From the NCBI GenBank assembly GCA_964642485.1, contig CAZXPA010000026.1, positions 1 through 10,204 on the forward strand: 10,204 nucleotides of DNA. The letters are read 5' to 3'. The translations under genes were made by a program, and so were the position numbers. Positions 1 to 7,702 of this stretch are shown here, piece after piece. This DNA is from CAZXPA01 sp964642485 (GTDB lineage Bacteria; Patescibacteriota; Patescibacteriia; UBA2591; UBA6264). The first letter of the stretch is position 1. Each line of letters starts with the position of its first letter. The notes beneath the pieces are model-generated. The model worked only from the letters and a program-made list of their open reading frames with translations, had not been told where the DNA came from and did not search any database.

Positions 1-2171
1 AGGAAAATAAAATTATCCCAAATGAATTACTGGTTAAATTAAAAGAATCTCCAAAAATTTATAAGATTAAAAATCCTGATTTTTCTTTAGAGATTTTTCA
101 AAAGATTGTTTTAGAGATTCCTGGGGTTGAATGGGCTGAGCCGAATTATTATATGCGAATAACGTACTACGAATACGCACAGGCGAATGATTTTCAAATT
201 AGTTATTTACCCAATGATCCTTATTATCATGAGCAGTGGTATTTAGATAAGATAAAAGCCCCTCAGGCCTGGGACTTAACCAAGGGCGGTAGTGAAGACA
301 TTATTATTGCTGTTTTAGACACTGGTGTAGATATTGACCACCCTGATTTAGAAAAAAATATCTGGATTAATAAAGATGAGACCAGGGGCGATGGGCTTGA
401 CAGTGATAATAATGGCTACATAGATGACGTTAATGGCTGGGATTTTATTAGAAGTGTGCCCAACCCAAAGCCAAAATTTGATGAAGCATACACTGAAGGA
501 GGGATTCATCACGGGACATTAGTGGCGGGTATTGCCGCTGGGGTTGGAGATAATGTTGAAGGAATTGTTGGTTTGGCCTGGAAAAGTAAAATTATGCCTT
601 TACGGGTACTTAATAGTGAAGGAACCGGGAGTGTTGAGCATGTTATTCAAGCGGTGAAATATGCAGTTGACAATGGGGCAAAAATTATAAATTTAAGTTT
701 TGTGGGAACTAGTAAAAGTTATTTTTTAGCTGAAGCCCTTAAAGAGGCTTGGCGTAAGGGAGTAATTATTGTAGCGGCGGCTGGCAATGAAACTATTGGT
801 CAACCAGTTAACTTAAATGAGGCCCCTAATTATCCTATTTGCCTTGATGAAGACAAAGAAAATTATATTCTTGGTGTAGCCGCAGTAGATAACACTGATC
901 ACAAAACCCTTTTTTCTGATTACGGGTCTAATTGTATTGATATTTCTGCTCCAGGAATGCGGATTTATGGTCCTTTGGTTTATAATCCAAATTATGAAGG
1001 CTTTAAAGAATATTATGGTGGTTATTGGTCAGGGACGTCAATTGCTGCACCAATGGTTTCTAGTTTAGCAGCCTTGGTTTGGTCAATTAATCCTTTGTTT
1101 AGTCATAAGCAGGTTCAAGATTTTATTTTAAATCAGGCCGATGAGATTGACTCAATAAACCCTGATTTTGTTGGTCAATTAGGGGGAGGAAGGATTAATG
1201 TTTACAGGACAATAGAACATGCCTATAGTCAATTAGGTGGGTTGCCCCAAGCTTATTATATTATCACCGGCGCTGGTCCAGGTGGAGGACCACATGTTAG
1301 AATTTTTGATTCGGCTGGTTTGTCAGTAAGCGGATTCTTTGCCTATGATTTAAATTTTTCCGGCGGAGTAAATGTCGCTGCTGGTGATGTTGATGGCGAT
1401 GGTCAGGACGAGATTATCACCGGCGCTGGTCCAGGTGGAGGACCACATGTTAGAATTTTTGATTTAATCGGTCAGCCACAAGGGGGATTTTTTGCCTATC
1501 ATCCTAATTTTTCCGGCGGAGTAAATGTTGCTGTTGGTGATGTTGATGGCGATGGTCAGGACGAGATTATCACCGGCGCTGGCCCAACCGGAGGGCCACA
1601 TGTTAGGGTCTTTGATGGTCAGGGTAATTTAAAATTTCATTTCTTTGCTTATCATGAAAGATTCCTTGGCGGAGTAAATGTTGCTGTTGGTGATGTTGAT
1701 GGCGATGGTCAGGACGAGATTATCACCGGCGCTGGCCCAACCGGAGGGCCACATGTTAGGGTCTTTGATGGTCAGGGTAATTTAAAATTTCATTTCTTTG
1801 CTTATCATGAGAACTTTTTAGGTGGAGTAAATGTCACTGCTGGTGATGTTGACGCTGACGGCAAGGCTGAGATTATTGTTAGTATTGCTTCAGGTGCTTC
1901 TTCATATATTAGAGTGTTTAATGCTGAGTTTCTTTTGCTTCGACTACAATTTTTAGCTTACTCTAAAGATTTTTACCGTGGAACTAAAGTAGCCGTGGCT
2001 GATTTTGATGGAGATGAGCAGGTGGAAATTGTCGCTGCCCCAGGTCGAACAGTTGAGCCTCAAGTGGGAATTTTTGATTCTTTAGGTAATCAGTTGTCTC
2101 AGTTTTACGCTTATGCCCGTCATTTTCATGGTGGAGTCAATGTTGCTACCATGAGTGCAGATGGATACTAA
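1..2171 (+). CDS. Subtilisin-like S8 serine protease with FG-GAP/VCBS-like repeats (5' partial)
   Basis: This is a probably exported serine endopeptidase. Numbering from the first ATG (153), the catalytic triad is D56 (VLDTGVDIDHPD), H120 (HHGTLVAGIAAG) and S296 (SGTSIAAPMV), with N212 as the oxyanion-hole residue (AAAGNE). The protease domain spans about residues 25-360. Residues 370-665 form six ~51-residue repeats of the type ITGAGPGGGPHVRIFD followed by GDVDGDGQDE; the Asp-rich loops probably bind calcium and build a propeller-like domain. The first ATG is not the true start: the frame is open back to position 3, and those codons read like an S8 propeptide (ELLVKLKE near the left edge, GVEWAEPNYY just before 153). 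The start codon, and presumably the signal peptide, therefore lie outside the window. There is no C-terminal anchor; the protein ends inside what would be the next repeat. The substrate is unknown. The protease assignment is very secure; surface localisation is inferred. Confidence 0.93.
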   Translation, partial: ENKIIPNELLVKLKESPKIYKIKNPDFSLEIFQKIVLEIPGVEWAEPNYYMRITYYEYAQANDFQISYLPNDPYYHEQWYLDKIKAPQAWDLTKGGSEDIIIAVLDTGVDIDHPDLEKNIWINKDETRGDGLDSDNNGYIDDVNGWDFIRSVPNPKPKFDEAYTEGGIHHGTLVAGIAAGVGDNVEGIVGLAWKSKIMPLRVLNSEGTGSVEHVIQAVKYAVDNGAKIINLSFVGTSKSYFLAEALKEAWRKGVIIVAAAGNETIGQPVNLNEAPNYPICLDEDKENYILGVAAVDNTDHKTLFSDYGSNCIDISAPGMRIYGPLVYNPNYEGFKEYYGGYWSGTSIAAPMVSSLAALVWSINPLFSHKQVQDFILNQADEIDSINPDFVGQLGGGRINVYRTIEHAYSQLGGLPQAYYIITGAGPGGGPHVRIFDSAGLSVSGFFAYDLNFSGGVNVAAGDVDGDGQDEIITGAGPGGGPHVRIFDLIGQPQGGFFAYHPNFSGGVNVAVGDVDGDGQDEIITGAGPTGGPHVRVFDGQGNLKFHFFAYHERFLGGVNVAVGDVDGDGQDEIITGAGPTGGPHVRVFDGQGNLKFHFFAYHENFLGGVNVTAGDVDADGKAEIIVSIASGASSYIRVFNAEFLLLRLQFLAYSKDFYRGTKVAVADFDGDEQVEIVAAPGRTVEPQVGIFDSLGNQLSQFYAYARHFHGGVNVATMSADGY
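1260..2147 (+). repeat. Six tandem ~153-bp coding repeats (FG-GAP/VCBS-like)
   Basis: The repeat units start near 1260, 1413, 1566, 1719, 1872 and 2028, a period of 153 bp (51 codons); the fifth spacing is one codon longer. Each encodes a GAGPxGGPHVRxFD strand block, a FFAY block, and a GGVNVAxGDVDGDG calcium-loop block. The first four units are nearly identical in DNA, while the last two have diverged in DNA and protein (for example SIASGASSYIRVFN). This suggests recent expansion at the inner end of the array. Confidence 0.9.
1515..1810 (+). repeat. Perfect 143-bp tandem duplication within the protease repeats
   Basis: By base-by-base reading, 1515-1657 and 1668-1810 are identical, and the copies are offset by exactly 153 bp. 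The identity covers synonymous positions as well, so it points to a recent duplication or gene conversion rather than protein-level selection. A shorter 51-bp perfect match joins 1260-1310 and 1413-1463. Confidence 0.9.
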
Positions 2172-2174
2172 AAA

Positions 2175-2230
2175 AATTTCTAATTTCTAAATCAATTTCT
2201 AATTTTCAATAACCAATTTCTAATTTCTTT
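2175..2230. repeat. Degenerate AATTTCTAA-type short intergenic repeat
   Basis: The whole gap between the protease gene and galT is made of imperfect copies of a short AT-rich unit (AATTTCTAA, CAATTTCTAATTT, CAATTTCTAATTTC). No promoter, terminator or Shine-Dalgarno site stands out in it. It may be slippage-derived DNA or a dispersed intergenic repeat. Confidence 0.6.
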
Positions 2231-2233
2231 AGC

Positions 2234-3217
2234 ATGCCTTCAGAGATTCGTAAAGACTATTTTTTAGACAAATATGTAATTATTACTCCTTTCCGGGCCA
2301 AGCGACCACGGGGAGTAAAGGCTGATACAGTTTTTTCTCAGGACGGTTCTTGTCCGTTCTGCCCTCAAGGCATTGAAAAGAATTTAATTATTAAGGCTTA
2401 TTCTTCAGTTCAGCCGGTTAAATCCGGCGGGGCAGGAATTTCGCCACCCGCGAAATTATTTAGCAGAGCAAAAAAAAGTCAGCCCTGGTCAATAATGGTT
2501 TTAAAAAACAAATATCCAATTGTTGCTCTTGGCAATTCTAAGGCTTATGGTCAACACGAAGTAGTGATTGAAACCCCAGAACATGGCAAAGAACTCTCTC
2601 AGTTAGACATCAAAAGAATTAGTGATCTTTTAGAGGTTTTTAAAGACAGAACAAGGGCTCTTAGTGCAATATCAGAGATCGACTATGTTTTAATTTTTAA
2701 AAATGAAGGCGGTAAAGCTGGCGCTTCTTTAGCTCATGCCCATTGTCAAATTTTTGCTTCCAAACTTCTGCCGCCAGATTTATCAAAAGAATTTTCAGCC
2801 GTGAAACAGTATCAAAAACAGCATCACACTTGTCCTTACTGTGATATAATAAAAAAAGAAGAGAAAAGTCCTCGCAAGATTTACGTTGATGATTATATTG
2901 TTGCTTTTGCTCCTTATGCTTCATCTTATCATTATGAAACCTGGATTTTCCCTCGCCGGCATATTGATAATATCACCAATCTTTCGCAAAAAGAAACCTT
3001 GATTTTAGCCAAAGTTTTAAAAAGAGTTTTAAACAAGATTTACCAATTAAGACTCTCCTACAATTTTTTCCTTCATCAAGTTATTTCTGAAAAAGATCAA
3101 CATTTTTATTTAAAAATTCAACCTCGTGAAGCAGTCTGGGCCGGGGTAGAACTAGGATCAGGAATCGTAGTTAATTCTTTGGCCCCAGAAAAAGCCGCAG
3201 CTTATTTAAGAAAATAA
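2234..3217 (+). CDS. galT: Galactose-1-phosphate uridylyltransferase (HIT superfamily)
   Basis: GalT transfers UMP between UDP-glucose and galactose-1-phosphate in the Leloir pathway, in the cytosol. The N-terminus (RKDYFLDKYVIITPFRAKRP) is typical of the family. The expected zinc ligands are C40 and C43 (CPFC), H117 (ETPEH) and H168, and the nucleophilic histidine is H170 in GASLAHAHCQ. A second cysteine pair (CPYC, 200-203) precedes the C-terminal half, which has ETWIFPRRH and ends in the family tail (GVELGSG, APEKAAAYLR). The usual His-Pro-His is His-Ala-His here. The stretch between CPFC and the W/NKYP block is longer than I expect and holds a GC-rich palindrome (see the separate entry). 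The start has no visible Shine-Dalgarno; ATG 2234 fits the family N-terminus. The gene lies 17 bp before hsp20, likely cotranscribed. A related nucleotidylyltransferase or ADP-glucose phosphorylase activity is possible. Confidence 0.87.
   Translation: MPSEIRKDYFLDKYVIITPFRAKRPRGVKADTVFSQDGSCPFCPQGIEKNLIIKAYSSVQPVKSGGAGISPPAKLFSRAKKSQPWSIMVLKNKYPIVALGNSKAYGQHEVVIETPEHGKELSQLDIKRISDLLEVFKDRTRALSAISEIDYVLIFKNEGGKAGASLAHAHCQIFASKLLPPDLSKEFSAVKQYQKQHHTCPYCDIIKKEEKSPRKIYVDDYIVAFAPYASSYHYETWIFPRRHIDNITNLSQKETLILAKVLKRVLNKIYQLRLSYNFFLHQVISEKDQHFYLKIQPREAVWAGVELGSGIVVNSLAPEKAAAYLRK
2413..2461 (+). repeat. Putative in-frame palindromic insertion inside galT
   Basis: This stretch is GC-rich compared with its surroundings and contains a perfect 8-bp inverted repeat, AATTTCGC/GCGAAATT (2437-2444 and 2450-2457), around a CACCC loop. 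It encodes roughly KSGGAGISPPAKLF, between the CPFC zinc motif and the conserved W/NKYP block, where GalT relatives as I recall them are shorter. It resembles the protein-coding palindromic elements known from Rickettsia, but I cannot link it to a named family. The outer limits are approximate. Confidence 0.4.
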
Positions 3218-3234
3218 TTTTATAAGATATAATT

Positions 3235-3741
3235 ATGTCTAAAATGTTTTGGGCAAAAATAGCTGGCTTAGACCAGGAGGTTTTAGCAAAGGAAAGTGAA
3301 GAGGTAACGGTTGTTTATCAAGAAAAAAAAGATAGAAAAAAAATCAGAGACAAGAAGCTTTTAGCCAGAAGAAAACAGGAAAAGATTACTCAGGAACAAT
3401 GGTTACCTGACCACACTCAAGGGCAATTAGTGGTTGATATTTATGAAAAAGATGATTCTTTAGTTATTGAGTCAACCATTGCCGGGGTTAATTCTCAAGA
3501 TATTGACATTACAGTTGAGCCAGATTTAATTGTTATTCGGGGCAAAAGGGTTAAGAAAGAAAAGGATGCATCACGGCGATATTATTATCAAGAGTGTTTT
3601 TGGGGAAAGTTTTCCCGGACACTTGTTTTGCCTTGTCCAATAAAACCTGACCAGGTAAAAGCTAGTTTTAAAAACGGGATTTTAACTATTCTTTTGCCCA
3701 GGGCAGAAGAGAAAAGCCAACAAATAAAAGTTAAAGGATAA
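3235..3741 (+). CDS. Small heat shock protein, Hsp20/alpha-crystallin family
   Basis: Small heat shock proteins are ATP-independent cytosolic chaperones that hold unfolding proteins in soluble oligomers. The alpha-crystallin domain spans about residues 64-156: it starts with LVVDIYEKDDSLVIESTIAG, continues with YYYQECFWGKFSRTLVLP, and carries the signature A143-xxx-N147-G148-I149-L150. A C-terminal I164-K165-V166 matches the IxI/V motif that docks onto neighbouring dimers. The first ~60 residues are highly charged and Lys-rich (KKDRKKIRDKKLLARR) rather than the usual hydrophobic N-terminal arm, which may alter oligomer size. ATG 3235 gives 168 aa; an in-frame ATG at 3244 is an alternative, and neither has a Shine-Dalgarno. 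It is the middle gene of a tight galT-hsp20-vanW cluster. No heat-shock regulatory site (such as CIRCE) is visible nearby. Confidence 0.93.
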   Translation: MSKMFWAKIAGLDQEVLAKESEEVTVVYQEKKDRKKIRDKKLLARRKQEKITQEQWLPDHTQGQLVVDIYEKDDSLVIESTIAGVNSQDIDITVEPDLIVIRGKRVKKEKDASRRYYYQECFWGKFSRTLVLPCPIKPDQVKASFKNGILTILLPRAEEKSQQIKVKG

Positions 3742-3757
3742 AGTTGGTTATTAGAGA

Positions 3758-5587
3758 ATGGAGACCAAAAAAAAGTCAAAGCACAAAGGAAGAATTATAT
3801 TCTACTTGTTAATGATATTAATTATCATTGGGGGTTATTTTTTGGTTTTCCAAAAAATCTATGCTTTAACGGTTTACCCGGGAGTCTACTGCTGTGATGG
3901 TTTAAGTTTGAGCGGGTTAAAACCCAAAGAAACTGGATCTTTAATAAAAATTTTAGTTAAAAAAATAGAAAGACAGGGTTTTCCTTTTTATGCTCAGACA
4001 GATTTAGGCGAGAGAAAAGCAACACTCCAGTCCCATTTAATTGCTTTAACAGACCCAGATCTCAGTCGTCAGCTAGTTTATTTTGATGTCCAGGGAACAT
4101 TAGAAAAAGCTTTTCAGGTTGGTCGTCAAGGCAGTTTTATTCAAAGAATTATTAAAACGTTGCCTGGTTTTACTGAAGATCAAGTAATAGATTTAATTGT
4201 TGAAATAGATCAGGTTGAGTTTGCCCAGGTCCTACATGAGAATTTTAAAGATTTAGAAAAGCCAGCTAAAAATGCTCAACTTTTAGTTTCTAATGATAAC
4301 TTGATTCTGGTTGACGGAGAGCCAGGATTTGTTCTGGATTATCAAACTGCTATTAAAGATTTAAAAAATAATCTTAAGGCTTTTAAAAATGGGGAAATTC
4401 AAATTGCAACCCTTTTAAAAAATCCGCAAATAGAGTCTGAAAATGCAGAAAAAGCTTTTTCTCAAGCTCAAGATTTATTTGATTCAGGTCCTTACCAGTT
4501 AATTCATCAGAATAAGAAATGGATTTTACCAGCAAAAAAAATCGGCCAGTGGTTTGAATTTAAAAAAGGAGGTTTTGGAAGAACTGTTCTGAGTTTTAAT
4601 AAGAAAAAGATTAGAGAATATTTACAAGAAATAGCTAAAGAAATAGACATTGAACCAGTTAAACCCCAGCTTGAAGTAGACAATGATCGAGTAATTGAAT
4701 TTCAGGTTAGTCAGCCAGGACAGATTCTTAATCAAGAAGAAAGTGCGGAGATTATTGTCCAAACTATTTTAGATAAAAATACAAAAATAAACTTAAAGGT
4801 TGATAAAATTGAGCCAGCATCTTTGCCCGAGGACGTTGATAGTTTAGGAATTAGAGAATTAATTGGCCAGGGAGTTTCTAATTTTGGAGGTAGTCCAAAA
4901 AATCGGCGTCACAATATTAAGACCGGGGCCCAAAAATTACATGGTCTTTTAATTAAGCCTGATGAAGAATTTTCTTTACTTAAAGCCATTGGTTCAGTTG
5001 ATAAGGAGACTGGCTTTTTGCCAGAGTTAGTAATTAAAGGTGATCGAACGGTTCCTGAGTATGGGGGTGGACTTTGTCAGCTTGGAACAACAATGTTCCG
5101 TTTAGCTATTAATGCTGGACTGCCAATAACTGAGCGATCTCCACATTCTTATAGAGTAGTTTATTACGAGCCAGCTGGTATGGATGCCACGATTTATAAC
5201 CCCCGACCAGACCTAAAATTCATTAATGATACTGGTCATCATTTACTTATTCAATCTGAGATTAAAGGTGATGATTTGATTTTTAAGTTTTATGGCACTT
5301 CTGACGGCCGGGAGGTTGTTACTACCCAGCCTAAGATTTTTAATATTACTCCAGCTGGTCCAGTGCAATATATTGAAACTACGGAGCTGGCACCAGGGGA
5401 GAAAGAAAAGATTGAATCATCTCATTCAGGAGCTGAAGCAGAATTTAAAAATACCATCACTTTTCCCAATGGTGTTATTCGAGGAGAAATTTGGCAGAGT
5501 TATTACCGTCCCTGGCCAGAAGTTTGGTTAGTAGGGAGGGAGGAACAGGAGAGTATAGAACATGAGAACATGGAAACACAACAATAA
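3758..5587 (+). CDS. Membrane-anchored VanW family protein
   Basis: The VanW family is named after a gene of vancomycin-resistance clusters; its biochemical role is not settled, though it is thought to act on or near peptidoglycan. After a short basic N-terminus, residues 13-35 form one membrane segment (IIFYLLMILIIIGGYFLVF), so the rest is probably extracytoplasmic. Residues ~38-225 look like the putative peptidoglycan-binding domain usual in these proteins (YPGVYCCDGLSLSGL; NLILVDGEPGFVLD), and a similar unit may follow at ~245-350. The VanW domain lies at ~365-515, with the signature GGGLCQLGTT (436-445, Cys440) followed by ERSPHSYRV and GMDATIYNP. Residues ~525-595 form a G5-like tail (APGEKEKIESSHSGAEAEF, YYRPWPEVW). 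The length of 609 aa suits the multi-domain version. The gene starts 16 bp after hsp20. There is no resistance cluster here, so a cell-envelope role is more likely than drug resistance. Confidence 0.9.
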   Translation: METKKKSKHKGRIIFYLLMILIIIGGYFLVFQKIYALTVYPGVYCCDGLSLSGLKPKETGSLIKILVKKIERQGFPFYAQTDLGERKATLQSHLIALTDPDLSRQLVYFDVQGTLEKAFQVGRQGSFIQRIIKTLPGFTEDQVIDLIVEIDQVEFAQVLHENFKDLEKPAKNAQLLVSNDNLILVDGEPGFVLDYQTAIKDLKNNLKAFKNGEIQIATLLKNPQIESENAEKAFSQAQDLFDSGPYQLIHQNKKWILPAKKIGQWFEFKKGGFGRTVLSFNKKKIREYLQEIAKEIDIEPVKPQLEVDNDRVIEFQVSQPGQILNQEESAEIIVQTILDKNTKINLKVDKIEPASLPEDVDSLGIRELIGQGVSNFGGSPKNRRHNIKTGAQKLHGLLIKPDEEFSLLKAIGSVDKETGFLPELVIKGDRTVPEYGGGLCQLGTTMFRLAINAGLPITERSPHSYRVVYYEPAGMDATIYNPRPDLKFINDTGHHLLIQSEIKGDDLIFKFYGTSDGREVVTTQPKIFNITPAGPVQYIETTELAPGEKEKIESSHSGAEAEFKNTITFPNGVIRGEIWQSYYRPWPEVWLVGREEQESIEHENMETQQ

Positions 5588-5595
5588 GGAAGATT

Positions 5596-5623
5596 TTGCT
5601 TTGTAAAAATTTTATGTTAAAAT
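5596..5623 (+). promoter_or_regulatory. Candidate sigma70-like promoter for infB
   Basis: TTGCTT (5596-5601) and TAAAAT (5618-5623) are separated by 16 bp and lie ~30 bp before the infB start. The spacing suits a promoter, but both boxes deviate from consensus and the region is AT-rich, so chance matches are likely. The 66-bp gap after vanW makes a separate promoter plausible. Confidence 0.35.
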
Positions 5624-5653
5624 GTTCTAATGCTAAAACGTTAAAATGATCTT

Positions 5654-7702
5654 ATGAATATTACAGAACTAGCCCGAAAATTAAAAATCACCCCTAATGA
5701 GCTTAAACAAGCATTACCTAAGCTCGGATTTCATATTGGCCCAAGAGCAATTCAAATTCCAGACAAACAAGCAGAAAAAGTAATTGAAATTTGGCATGAA
5801 AAAAGAGCAAAGGAAAAGACCCTGGCTAAGGTTAAAGAAAAGATTTCACAAGTCAAAGAAAAGCAAGAGGCAGCGGTTGTGAGTAAATCAATTACTATTC
5901 CACCGACAATTCAGGTTTACCGCCTGGCAGAGAAGTTAAACTTACCAGTAACCAAGGTGATGAATGAGTTAATTAAAAATGGGGTTTTAGCCAGTGTTAA
6001 TGAAAATTTAGATTATGAAATTGCAGCTATTATTGTAGAGAATTTAGGATTTAAAGCAGATAAAGGAGATTTAGAAGAAGAAGGCCCAACTACGTTAGTT
6101 AAAGATAAATTAAAACAGGCTTTAGCTGAAGAAAGTAAAGCCAAGCTAAAAACAAGAGCGCCAGTAGTTGTGGTAATGGGGCACGTGGATCATGGTAAAT
6201 CTGCAATCCTTCAGTCTATTCGTGAGATCGAAATGTTAAGCCGGGAAGCTGGTGGTATTACTCAACATATTGGTGCTTACCAGGTTAAGAAGAATAGCTA
6301 TTTAATCACTTTTATTGATACTCCTGGTCATGAGGCTTTTCAAAGTATGCGCGCCAGAGGGGGGGAGGTAGCTGATATTGCTGTTTTGGTTATTGCTGCT
6401 GATGACGGAATCCAACCACAGACCCTAGAATCAATAAAGATTATTCAACAGGAGAATTTACCTTTTATTGTTGCTATTAACAAAATTGATAAGCCGGAGG
6501 CCGATTTAGAAAAAATAAAAAAGGGTTTATCTGAGATTAATTTAATGCCTGAAGATTGGGGAGGGAAGATTATTTGTGTGTCGGTCTCAGCAAAAACAAA
6601 ACAAGGAATAGAGGATTTACTAGAAATGATAAGCTTAATAGCTGAAATGAGAAAGGACAAGTTAGTGTCTAATCCAGAGGGTTCTTTAGTTGGCATAGTT
6701 ATTGAGTCTCATTTAGACTTAGGCTTTGGGCCAGTTGCCAGTGTGATTATTTATAATGGAACTCTTAAAAAAGGAGACAACGTTATTATTGGCCAAACTT
6801 ATGGTCGTCTGCGGTCTATTAAGGACCAGGGAGGGAATTTAATAGACCGGGCCGGGGCAAGTTTACCAGTTCAGATTTTTGGTTTAAAAAGTCTGCCCCA
6901 GGCTGGTGATTTAATAGAGGTTGTTCCTGATGGCCGAGTTTTCAAAAAAAGGACCAAACAGATGAGCTTGATATCGCCCCTTAAACAAGGGATTTTTGCT
7001 GGTTCTTATTCTGAGGAAACAACCAGTGATCAGCCAGTTAAACGAGATAAAAAAGAAATAAAATATCTTAATCTTGTTTTAAGGGCAGATGTTTTAGGTT
7101 CCCTTGAGGCAGTTGTTCAGGCTTTGGAAAAATTAGAACATCCAGAAGTAAAGATTAAGGTTTTGAAAAAGGGTTTAGGTAATTTAACTGAAGCAGATGT
7201 TGATTTAGCTAAAGCAACTCAGGCCTGGTTGATTGGCTTTAATGCAGAGATTAGTGGCCCAGCCAAGCAATTAGCTACGGAGTTAGAGTTAAAGGTAAGC
7301 ACTTACCAGGTTATTTATGATTTAATTCAAGACTTAAAACAGGGGGTAAATGAATTAATATCTCCAGAAATTTTTGAAGAAAAAATAGGTAAACTCGAGG
7401 TTTTAAGGGTTTTCCAGCAAAGGGGGAGAGAAACAATTTTGGGCGGTAAAGTGATTGAAGGAAAAGTGTTTAAAAATACCATTGGCCGGGTTTGGCACCC
7501 AGTTCTGGATGAAAAGTCTGGTCAAACTGAGCCAGAATTAAAGGGTGAAGGGAAAATAGGTCAGTTACAGATTAATAAAAAGGACGTTGAAGAGGCAAAA
7601 TCAGGTGTTGAGTGTGGGATTAAATTTATTGGTCGGCCTAAAATCGAAGTTGGTGATATTTTAGAAATTTATCAAGAAGTAAAAAAAGAAAGGAAAATAT
7701 AA
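5654..7702 (+). CDS. infB: Translation initiation factor IF-2
   Basis: IF-2 is the GTPase that delivers fMet-tRNA to the 30S subunit and promotes 50S joining. The protein has two IF2_N-type domains (1-50, NITELARKLKITPNELKQAL; ~82-135, IQVYRLAEKLNLPVTKVMNE) joined by a short charged coiled linker (50-72). The G domain has G1 GHVDHGKS (176-183), G2 GGITQHIG (200-207), G3 DTPGH (222-226), G4 NKID (276-279) and G5 SAK (312-314). The EF-Tu-like domain II (~343-425), the IF-2 domain 3 (~470-570) and the C-terminal fMet-tRNA-binding domain (~585-675, ending in ECGI and GDILEIYQEV) follow. At 682 aa it is a compact form without the long N-terminal extension of E. coli IF-2. ATG 5654 suits the conserved IF2_N start; no Shine-Dalgarno is visible. 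The genes often found after infB (rbfA, truB) are absent. Confidence 0.97.
   Translation: MNITELARKLKITPNELKQALPKLGFHIGPRAIQIPDKQAEKVIEIWHEKRAKEKTLAKVKEKISQVKEKQEAAVVSKSITIPPTIQVYRLAEKLNLPVTKVMNELIKNGVLASVNENLDYEIAAIIVENLGFKADKGDLEEEGPTTLVKDKLKQALAEESKAKLKTRAPVVVVMGHVDHGKSAILQSIREIEMLSREAGGITQHIGAYQVKKNSYLITFIDTPGHEAFQSMRARGGEVADIAVLVIAADDGIQPQTLESIKIIQQENLPFIVAINKIDKPEADLEKIKKGLSEINLMPEDWGGKIICVSVSAKTKQGIEDLLEMISLIAEMRKDKLVSNPEGSLVGIVIESHLDLGFGPVASVIIYNGTLKKGDNVIIGQTYGRLRSIKDQGGNLIDRAGASLPVQIFGLKSLPQAGDLIEVVPDGRVFKKRTKQMSLISPLKQGIFAGSYSEETTSDQPVKRDKKEIKYLNLVLRADVLGSLEAVVQALEKLEHPEVKIKVLKKGLGNLTEADVDLAKATQAWLIGFNAEISGPAKQLATELELKVSTYQVIYDLIQDLKQGVNELISPEIFEEKIGKLEVLRVFQQRGRETILGGKVIEGKVFKNTIGRVWHPVLDEKSGQTEPELKGEGKIGQLQINKKDVEEAKSGVECGIKFIGRPKIEVGDILEIYQEVKKERKI

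Noticed and set aside
2697..2924. Minus-strand open frame inside galT (and similar ones at 3588-3779, 6445-6696, 8210-8395, 8817-9002 and 9913-10128)
   Set aside because: Each lies antisense to a well-supported gene, shows no recognisable domain and is explained by the coding bias of the opposite strand.
3228..3233. TATAAT just before the hsp20 start
   Set aside because: It lies 1 bp from the ATG and no -35 box is placed correctly; a transcript would start inside the gene.
5292..5531. Plus-strand frame of 79 codons inside vanW
   Set aside because: It overlaps the conserved C-terminal part of the VanW protein in another frame and has no domain or ribosome binding site.
5646..5657. Three-codon upstream frame (ATG ATC TTA TGA) overlapping the infB start
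   Set aside because: There is no ribosome binding site and such a short frame arises easily by chance in AT-rich DNA.
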